A stretch of DNA of 64,000 nucleotides from Streptomyces sp. CB02009. GTDB lineage: Bacteria; Actinomycetota; Actinomycetes; Streptomycetales; Streptomycetaceae. The notes beneath the pieces are model-generated. The model saw only the letters and a program-made list of their open reading frames with translations, had not been told where the DNA came from and made no database searches. Position 1 is the stretch's first letter, and every line of letters begins with the position of its first letter. The position numbers and the translations under genes were made by a program. The stretch covers positions 62,001 through 126,000 of the forward strand of contig NZ_LIVV01000009.1 of assembly GCF_001905825.1 (NCBI RefSeq), in the 5' to 3' direction. Shown here one piece after another: positions 59,226 to 64,000 of this stretch.

Positions 59226-60176
59226 CTACGGCACTTCCCTGTCTCGACTCGTCGCCCACCACACCATCAGCTGGTTCGTCGACTTGAGCCCCAGTTCGTC
59301 GCGCAGCGATTCCAGCTCGCGGCCGACCTCCCTGCCGCTCACGTCCAGCGCCTTGGCCACGACCGCCTGCGTGTCACCTTCACCCAGGCCGCGCAGGATC
59401 ATGCGCTGACGCGGAGTGGTGACGGCGTCCGCGAGGGCAGCGCGTGCCTCCTGCCACGGCGTAGCTCTGACCCAGTACCCCTCGAACACCGATCGGGCGA
59501 AGGCGGCGCCGGCAACGTCCTTGATGTGCCAGCCCGAGTCGACCTCCGCCGGTACGACATGGTTCTCGACGAACAGGTCCCTGCCCGCCAGGACCATGCG
59601 CGGTGGAAGATCGCGACCCACGCGGACCTCGCCGCCACCCTCGATGACGCAGTCGACGTACTCCATCGTCGCCGCGTGGGTGAGCGCAGCGGCCGGGTAG
59701 AGCGACCGGACCATGACGCCCCGCTCCAGGAGCGCACGGGCCCGCACTATGGCCTCCTGGAGGACCTCCGGGTTTCGCTCACTCGGCACACCGGGCTGAA
59801 CAGTCAGGAGCCCCTCCTGCGCGTCAAGGAGCGCGTGCCCGATCCGCTCGTTCATCAGTTGCCTACTGTGGACGAACTCGCTGGCCGGACCGCCGTACGC
59901 GCGCTGCGGGTCGTAGTGGCGGGAGAGCGCCTCGACCTGCGCGACTTGGCTCATCAACTGGAGCGTGCGAGCAAGCTGGCCGTGGTAGCCGGTCAGGAGG
60001 TGCTGAGCCGTCATCCTCGGGTCGAGGGCGACCACCGTGCCTCCGATGTCGCGTACGAGGCCGAGATGGCGGAGTCGGTCGAGGGCGCCCGAGGCGGCCA
60101 CTGGCCGCCCTTCCGCGACGTCGCGGTAGGCCTGCTCCTCCTCCGCCGTAAGCCGAAGACTGGCGTCCACTTCCAT
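59226..60176 (-). CDS. LuxR-type regulator with N-terminal winged helix and ligand-like domain
   Basis: The 316-residue protein has an N-terminal winged-helix-like part (LTAEEEQAYRDVAEGRPVAASGALDRLRHLGLVRDIGGTVVALDP), a helical part, a middle domain like the TrmB sensor (VMVRSLYPAAALTHAATMEYVDCVIEGGGEVRVGRDLPPRMVLAGRDLFVENHVVP) and a C-terminal LuxR/GerE HTH (about 252-316; TTPRQRMILRGLGEGDTQAVVAKALDVSGREVGRELESLRDELG). ATG 60174-60176 has AAGGAG upstream. It is divergent from a small secreted peptide gene with shared operator half-sites between them. Confidence 0.8.
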   Translation of the reverse strand: MEVDASLRLTAEEEQAYRDVAEGRPVAASGALDRLRHLGLVRDIGGTVVALDPRMTAQHLLTGYHGQLARTLQLMSQVAQVEALSRHYDPQRAYGGPASEFVHSRQLMNERIGHALLDAQEGLLTVQPGVPSERNPEVLQEAIVRARALLERGVMVRSLYPAAALTHAATMEYVDCVIEGGGEVRVGRDLPPRMVLAGRDLFVENHVVPAEVDSGWHIKDVAGAAFARSVFEGYWVRATPWQEARAALADAVTTPRQRMILRGLGEGDTQAVVAKALDVSGREVGRELESLRDELGLKSTNQLMVWWATSRDREVP

Positions 60177-60237
60177 ACCGCGCTCCTTGTTCTTGTCCTC
60201 TTTCGGACTTGTCCAACTTTTCACTAGGTAACTGGTG

Positions 60238-60289
60238 GCATACGCCATCGCCACATGTCAGCGTAGGGTCCACGTCAAGAGGCGTATGC
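60238..60289. promoter_or_regulatory. paired inverted half-sites between regulator and peptide genes
   Basis: GCATACGCC (60238-60246) and GGCGTATGC (60281-60289) are exact inverted copies with centres 43 bp apart, about four helical turns. They lie in the 150-bp divergent promoter region and suit a dimeric or tetrameric regulator. Confidence 0.65.
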
Positions 60290-60326
60290 GCGTTCGAATT
60301 GTGATCGATACAGGGAGGGGACTCGC

Positions 60327-60503
60327 ATGGGACAGAGAGTGATCAAGATTGTCGTCGGCGTCCTGTTTTCCGTCGCCGCGGTCGTGGGCATCAACACGGC
60401 CGCTCAGGCGGATCCGGGATGGGGCCGCTCCGCCGAGGTGACACCGGCCGCGACACCGACACCGACACCCAGCGAGCCGGCGAACGACCCCGGCTGGGGA
60501 TAG
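60327..60503 (+). CDS. small secreted peptide with DPGWG at both ends
   Basis: The 58-residue product has a signal peptide (MGQRVIKIVVGVLFSVAAVV then GINTAAQA, cut likely after Ala 28). The mature 30-residue peptide begins DPGWGRS, has a Pro/Thr-rich middle (TPTPTPSEP) and ends NDPGWG. The same pentapeptide at both termini is striking. GGGAGGGG precedes ATG 60327. It is a single-gene unit with its own terminator, divergent from the LuxR-type regulator; I infer a signal peptide for that regulator. Confidence 0.75.
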   Translation: MGQRVIKIVVGVLFSVAAVVGINTAAQADPGWGRSAEVTPAATPTPTPSEPANDPGWG

Positions 60504-60527
60504 GCAGCTCGGCACCATGCTTCGGTC

Positions 60528-60560
60528 GCTCGCCCGCCAACCCCCACACGGCGGGCGAGC
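60528..60560 (+). terminator. terminator of the peptide gene
   Basis: GCTCGCCCGCC and GGCGGGCGAGC form a perfect 11-bp stem over an 11-nt loop, followed by CCCCTTTA. It is 25 bp after the peptide stop. Confidence 0.85.
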
Positions 60561-60639
60561 CCCTTTATCGGCCCGAGTGCACAGCGCGCGCACGGGGGGA
60601 GACCTGGATCCGGCGACTACGCCGGGATGGGTGGAAGAA

Positions 60640-60912
60640 ATGACGGACGTAGTCCGGGTAATGGTCCTCGGCGTACTGACCCTTGCTGTTGTCACGCTCG
60701 CCCTCACATTCCGGTCCCTCCGAGGGCAGGTGGACGATCTGCGCGCCGAGGTGGCCTGTCTGCGCATCGAGCGCCTCCTCGACGAGCCGGCCGCGGCCCC
60801 CTCGGCCGTCCAGACGAGTCAGCAGCGCCGCCGCCCCGAGCTCGGCATGGTCTTGGGCGCGGTGGTCGGCGCGATTACCGCCACGGCCGTCACGTGGCTC
60901 CTGTGGGGATGA
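60640..60912 (+). CDS. small two-span membrane protein, 90 aa
   Basis: An N-terminal helix (VVRVMVLGVLTLAVVTLALTF), a charged coiled-coil stretch (RGQVDDLRAEVACLRIERLLDEP) and a C-terminal helix (LGMVLGAVVGAITATAVTWLLWG) place both ends in the membrane. It may be a superinfection-exclusion protein given its place in the lysogenic block, but that is a guess. I chose ATG 60640 for GTGGAAGAA just ahead. Confidence 0.6.
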   Translation: MTDVVRVMVLGVLTLAVVTLALTFRSLRGQVDDLRAEVACLRIERLLDEPAAAPSAVQTSQQRRRPELGMVLGAVVGAITATAVTWLLWG

Positions 60913-60988
60913 CCTTCTCCCGATGCCCCGGCAGTCAGAGCCGTTCTTGCGGCTCGGCCGCCGGGGCATCGGCGCGTCGCCGGCCGCG

Positions 60989-62272
60989 CTACGCCGAGGA
61001 GACGGCGCGGAGGGTTGGCGGGGCGCCCTGCAGGGCGGTCTCGATCGTCTCCATCGCGTCGTCGTCCGCCTCGGGCAAGAGATGCCCGTAGAGGTCCGAC
61101 GTGGTCTTGATCGACTCGTGGCCGAGGCGCCGCTGCACGTACGTGAGCGAGTGGCCGGCCGAGATGAGAGCGGCCGCGTGCGAGTGCCTCAGGTCATGCG
61201 GAGTCGGGTTCTTGTAGACGGCCAGCAGCCCCTCGGCTTTGGCCTTGCGCACGGCGCGGAGCCACCGATCGTAGAACGTGCTGTAGTGGAGCCGCTGCCC
61301 CTCGTCCCCCGTGAAAAAGTGCGCGTCCACGTCGAGCGCCTCGACGCGCTGCAGCTCTGCGAGGGCCTCGATCACGGTCGTACTGACACGGATGGTGCGG
61401 CGCGACCGCGCCGACTTCGGCATCCCGATGTAGTACCCGCCGTTCCCGTCCTTCTTCCACGCCCGGTGCACCTGGAGCCGCACACGGGGCGTCCCGGCGT
61501 CGAGGAGGCAGAACGGGGCGAGTGCCGTGATCTCGCTGTAGCGGACCCCGGTGCCGTACTTGACGTCCAGCATCAGCTGGTCCTGGCGGAGCGTCATGCA
61601 TGCCCGGATGGCGGCCACCTCCTGAGGGGTCAGGAACTCAACGTCCTCGTCGCCGGCGACTGCGCCGCCGTCGTCCTTCCGCGGGAGTTTCGTGCGCTCG
61701 CACGGGTTCCGGGCCCGCAGCGGCGGCTCGGCCTGTACGGCCTCGTTCAGGATGCTGGAGAGCAGCCCGTGAAGGTTCCGGATGGTCTTGGGGGACATCT
61801 TCCGGTTGTACGGGCCTCGGCCCTTGCGGACCATGGTCCGCTCAAGGACACGCACCCAGGCCCGTACGGTCGTGCTGCTGAAGTGTTCGACGGACCGGAC
61901 GTCGCACTCGCCGAAGGTGGGGAAGACGTACATCTCCAGCTCGCGCATGCACGCGTTGCGGTAGTGCTCCTCGATGCCGGTCTTGTTCTCGATGACCTCG
62001 GTGGCGAATGCGCGGAACCTGAACCGCGCGTCTTCGGTGGCCCCAGGGTCCTCCGGGACGATGAATCCCTGGCCCTTCACCCATCCGAGAGGCCATCGCT
62101 GGCCCGCCTCGTCCACGGCCGCCTTGAAGATGGCGGCGGCCTCCTGGCCGGCCTCATCACCGTCGAACTTCTCCGACTGAGGGGCGCCTGTCCGGCCACC
62201 GCCGTCGCGCCACTTCACCTGATAGCTCGTGATCTCTCCTGCGCGGTTCCTCCGCGCGTGCACGCTCGCCAT
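60989..62272 (-). CDS. int: tyrosine recombinase, prophage integrase
   Basis: The 427-residue enzyme has an N-terminal arm-binding part (MASVHARRNRAGEITSYQVKWRDGGG), a SAM-like core-binding domain and a catalytic domain with Arg 244 (YGTGVRYSEITAL), His 359/Arg 362 (PHDLRHSHAAALI), His 385 (RLGHESIKT) and Tyr 395 (SDLYGHLLP). It integrates the phage at the bldA 3' end. ATG 62270-62272 was chosen over a GTG at 62290, which falls in the CCGTGTTCCCG repeat. It lies 99 bp downstream of bldA on the same strand. Confidence 0.95.
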   Translation of the reverse strand: MASVHARRNRAGEITSYQVKWRDGGGRTGAPQSEKFDGDEAGQEAAAIFKAAVDEAGQRWPLGWVKGQGFIVPEDPGATEDARFRFRAFATEVIENKTGIEEHYRNACMRELEMYVFPTFGECDVRSVEHFSSTTVRAWVRVLERTMVRKGRGPYNRKMSPKTIRNLHGLLSSILNEAVQAEPPLRARNPCERTKLPRKDDGGAVAGDEDVEFLTPQEVAAIRACMTLRQDQLMLDVKYGTGVRYSEITALAPFCLLDAGTPRVRLQVHRAWKKDGNGGYYIGMPKSARSRRTIRVSTTVIEALAELQRVEALDVDAHFFTGDEGQRLHYSTFYDRWLRAVRKAKAEGLLAVYKNPTPHDLRHSHAAALISAGHSLTYVQRRLGHESIKTTSDLYGHLLPEADDDAMETIETALQGAPPTLRAVSSA

Positions 62273-62289
62273 GGCAGGACGATAGACCA

Positions 62290-62311
62290 CCGTGTTCCCG
62301 CCGTGTTCCCG
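62290..62311. repeat. tandem CCGTGTTCCCG element ahead of int
   Basis: The 11-mer occurs twice in direct tandem (62290-62300, 62301-62311), 59 bp from the attR core, and twice head to head at the left end (27212-27233), about 100 bp from attL. Candidate integrase arm sites or an int operator. Confidence 0.7.
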
Positions 62312-62369
62312 CAGGGCGGGATTCGAGGGGCGGGATCACGCCGTTTACGCAGGTAGATCGCTTCTTGTA

Positions 62370-62396
62370 GGTGGTGCCCGGAACCGGACTCGAACC
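62370..62396. repeat. attR core (phage-supplied 3' end of bldA)
   Basis: Exact copy of 27086-27112, covering the bldA acceptor 3' strand with CCA and the T-arm. Strand exchange must fall within these 27 bp. The left neighbour (to 62312) is phage DNA and the right is the rest of the tRNA. Confidence 0.93.
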
Positions 62397-62456
62397 GGTA
62401 CGGCCCGAAGGCCAGCGAGGTTTAAGCTCGCCGTGTCTGCATTCCACCATCCGGGC
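62372..62456 (-). tRNA. bldA: tRNA-Leu (anticodon UAA)
   Basis: On the minus strand the sequence starts GCCCGGATGGTGGAATGCAG and ends with the pairing TCCGGGC followed by A and CCA. The anticodon arm is GCGAG-CTTAAAC-CTCGC, giving anticodon UAA (62422-62424), which reads UUA. The variable arm is long, as in tRNA-Leu. This is the bldA tRNA, the only reader of UUA in Streptomyces, needed for aerial growth and many antibiotics. The prophage core overlaps its last 25 bases without changing them. Confidence 0.95.
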
Positions 62457-62482
62457 GTCGCGAAGCTCCGCGTTGGCACATG

Positions 62483-62511
62483 AGCCTATCCGGGGCGCAT
62501 CCCCCGTTCAG
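62483..62511 (-). promoter_or_regulatory. candidate bldA promoter
   Basis: Read on the minus strand: -35 CTGAAC (62506-62511), 17-bp spacer and -10 TAGGCT (62483-62488), which puts the start about 20 nt before the mature tRNA. The rest of the gene-free stretch 62457-62831 has a more A+T-rich patch (TTATTTTATTGACG, near 62530) and the ABC transporter leader. Confidence 0.6.
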
Positions 62512-62831
62512 CGGAACATCCTCCCGATGTTGTCTTATTTTATTGACGCCTGAGGGTGTGTCAGTGCAGGTGGGGGCCGTTTCACCGAACTGTGACAGGG
62601 GTCGCAGGCGCAAAGCCGCACCCCCCGGAATGACGAAAAGTCGTCGCACGTGTGTCACGTCGGCGTGAACCCGGCTCTCAGGGCCGCCGTCATACCTCAG
62701 GAGGAGGACCGGACCTCCCGGTCCGACTCGAGACTGCCCCGGGAACGGGCATGTGGGCGGACGATCCGAGCACGAACGCTCGACACGATGGAGGGGTTCC
62801 CGAAGAAGCCCCGCAGTGACAGGAGTCCCTC

Positions 62832-63602
62832 GTGACCACCACCCCCACCGTGTCCCGCGCCACCGCGGTGGCCGCCCGCGCCACGGATCTCTCGAAGGTC
62901 TACGGACACGGCGAGACCCAGGTCGTCGCGCTCGATCACGTCACCGTGGACTTCCGCCAGGGCGAGTTCACCGCGATCATGGGCCCCTCCGGCTCCGGCA
63001 AGTCGACCCTCATGCACTGCGTCGCCGGCCTCGACTCCTTCTCCTCCGGCTCGGTCCGCATCGGCGAGACCGAGCTCTCCACCCTGAAGGACAAGCAGCT
63101 CACCCAGCTGCGCCGGGACAAGATCGGCTTCATCTTCCAGGCCTTCAACCTGCTGCCGACGCTGACGGCCCTGGAGAACATCACGCTGCCGATGGACATC
63201 GCCGGCCGCAAGCCCGACAAGCAGTGGGTCCAGCAGGTCATCGACATGCTCGGGCTCTCCGCCCGGCTCAGCCACCGCCCCACCGAGCTCTCCGGCGGCC
63301 AGCAGCAGCGCGTGGCCGTGGCCCGCGCCCTCGCCTCCCGCCCCGAGATCATCTTCGGTGACGAGCCCACCGGAAACCTCGACTCCCGCTCGGGCGCCGA
63401 GGTCCTCGGCTTCCTGCGCAACTCCGTCCGCGAGCTCGGCCAGACCGTCGTCATGGTCACCCACGACCCGGTCGCCGCCTCCTACGCGGACCGCGTGATC
63501 TTCCTCGCCGACGGCCGGATCGTCGACGAGATGCTGCACCCGACGGCGGACGGCGTGCTCGACCGCATGAAGGCCTTCGACGCCAAGGGCCGCACGAGCT
63601 GA
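62832..63602 (+). CDS. ABC transporter ATP-binding protein (MacB/LolD type)
   Basis: The 256-residue ATPase has Walker A GPSGSGKST (about 51-59), Q-loop FIFQAFNLLPTLTALENI, signature LSGGQQQRVAVARAL, Walker B IIFGDEPTGNLDSRSG and the H-loop VMVTHDP. The family energises FtsX-like permeases that move lipoproteins, peptides or drugs, or that signal. GAGTCC... with AGGAGT ahead of the GTG supports this start. It is in an operon with the permease 87 bp downstream. Confidence 0.92.
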   Translation: MTTTPTVSRATAVAARATDLSKVYGHGETQVVALDHVTVDFRQGEFTAIMGPSGSGKSTLMHCVAGLDSFSSGSVRIGETELSTLKDKQLTQLRRDKIGFIFQAFNLLPTLTALENITLPMDIAGRKPDKQWVQQVIDMLGLSARLSHRPTELSGGQQQRVAVARALASRPEIIFGDEPTGNLDSRSGAEVLGFLRNSVRELGQTVVMVTHDPVAASYADRVIFLADGRIVDEMLHPTADGVLDRMKAFDAKGRTS

Positions 63603-63689
63603 CGCCGCCGGGCCGTCCCGCCGACCAGGCAGGACACCCCCTGGCACAGCCCGCACCGACCGCCGTCCCTCCTCCTCCAGGACACACCC

Positions 63690-64000
63690 ATGTTCCGTAC
63701 CGCCCTGCGCAACGTCCTCGCGCACAAGGCGCGGCTGCTGATGACCGTCCTCGCCGTGATGCTCGGCGTGGCCTTCGTCTCCGGCACCCTCGTCTTCACC
63801 GACACCCTCGGCCAGGCCTTCCGTAACCAGTCGGCCAAGAGCTACGACGACGTCGCCGTCGCCGTCGAGATGTACCCGTCCGCCGAGGACGCCCGGAAGA
63901 CCCCCGGCCTCTCCCAGCAGGACGTCGACAAGGTCGCGAAGCTCGACGGGGTCGCCTCCGTCACGCCCCGCGTCGACGGCTTCGCCGGCGTGCCCGACAA
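63690..64000 (+). CDS. ABC transporter permease (FtsX/MacB-like), N-terminal part
   Basis: The visible 103 residues start MFRTALRNVLAHKARLLMTV, a first membrane helix (LLMTVLAVMLGVAFVSGTLVF) and an outside segment (DTLGQAFRNQSAKSYDDVAVAVEMYPSAED...GVASVTPRVDGFAGV), typical of long FtsX-type permeases with a MacB periplasmic-like core domain. The gene runs past the right edge. Confidence 0.88.
   Translation, partial: MFRTALRNVLAHKARLLMTVLAVMLGVAFVSGTLVFTDTLGQAFRNQSAKSYDDVAVAVEMYPSAEDARKTPGLSQQDVDKVAKLDGVASVTPRVDGFAGVPD

Larger units (their letters stand above)
27086..62396. mobile_element. complete temperate siphovirus prophage in bldA
   Basis: The element is bounded by a 27-bp direct repeat of the 3' end of tRNA-Leu(UAA): 27086-27112 and 62370-62396. 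It is about 35.3 kb between equivalent points of the repeats. It carries a divergent repressor region at the left, early genes, replication initiator, terminase, HK97 head, tail and lysis genes all on the plus strand, then an accessory block and a minus-strand tyrosine integrase next to the right repeat. No broken structural gene was seen, so it may be inducible. The intact tRNA is at the right end, rebuilt by the phage copy. Confidence 0.93.

Overview
The window is high-GC DNA (GTG starts, G/C-ending codons, ATGA/GTGA stop-start overlaps) and reads as the chromosome of a Streptomyces or a close relative. The strongest marker is a tRNA-Leu with a UAA anticodon at 62372-62456 (minus), the bldA gene of streptomycetes. 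A complete temperate siphovirus-type prophage of about 35.3 kb (27086-62396) sits in the 3' end of that tRNA.

Left chromosomal arm (1-27085). 1-6408: a minus-strand cell-surface polysaccharide cluster (secreted glycosyl-hydrolase-like protein, two membrane proteins, NodB-type deacetylase, family 2 glycosyltransferase, FemAB/BioF2-like acyltransferase). 6524-9018: small single genes (APH-fold kinase, crystallin-J1-like protein, VOC protein, lipoprotein). 9088-14589: a histidine-utilisation operon (hutU, M20 amidohydrolase, hutF, hutI) with a readable promoter. 14693-18857: a PLP decarboxylase, an SRPBCC protein and a roadblock/DUF4388 group, one gene of which carries a TTA codon and so should need bldA. 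18880-26888: an RpiR regulator with a perfect palindrome upstream, cystathionine beta-synthase, SGNH hydrolase, thiolase, three small conserved genes and a Bax-inhibitor-1 membrane protein.

Prophage. From left to right: attL core; divergent HTH genes forming a probable lysogeny switch (27290-28116); small early proteins; an O-like replication initiator gene with seven dyad iterons inside it (31295-32407); regulators including a LuxR-type protein and a WhiB; a MazG-like protein; an HNH endonuclease; terminase, portal, protease and HK97 capsid; neck and two tandem tail-tube paralogues; a tail chaperone pair joined by a -1 frameshift; tape measure and tail proteins; an amidase endolysin, two holin-like proteins and a membrane-anchored collagen-like protein; a strong terminator. 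A lysogenic accessory block follows (XRE regulators, small membrane proteins, and a secreted DPGWG peptide divergent from a LuxR-type regulator). Last come the tyrosine integrase and attR, which rebuilds the 3' end of bldA.

Right arm (62397-64000): bldA with its promoter, then an ABC transporter ATPase and the start of its permease.

Most notable: integration in bldA with the integrase gene on the same strand just downstream of it; an iteron origin inside the initiator gene; a divergent peptide/regulator module with paired operator half-sites; an 11-bp element repeated at both prophage ends, which may be integrase arm sites. All assignments come from reading the sequence by eye; no database search was run.
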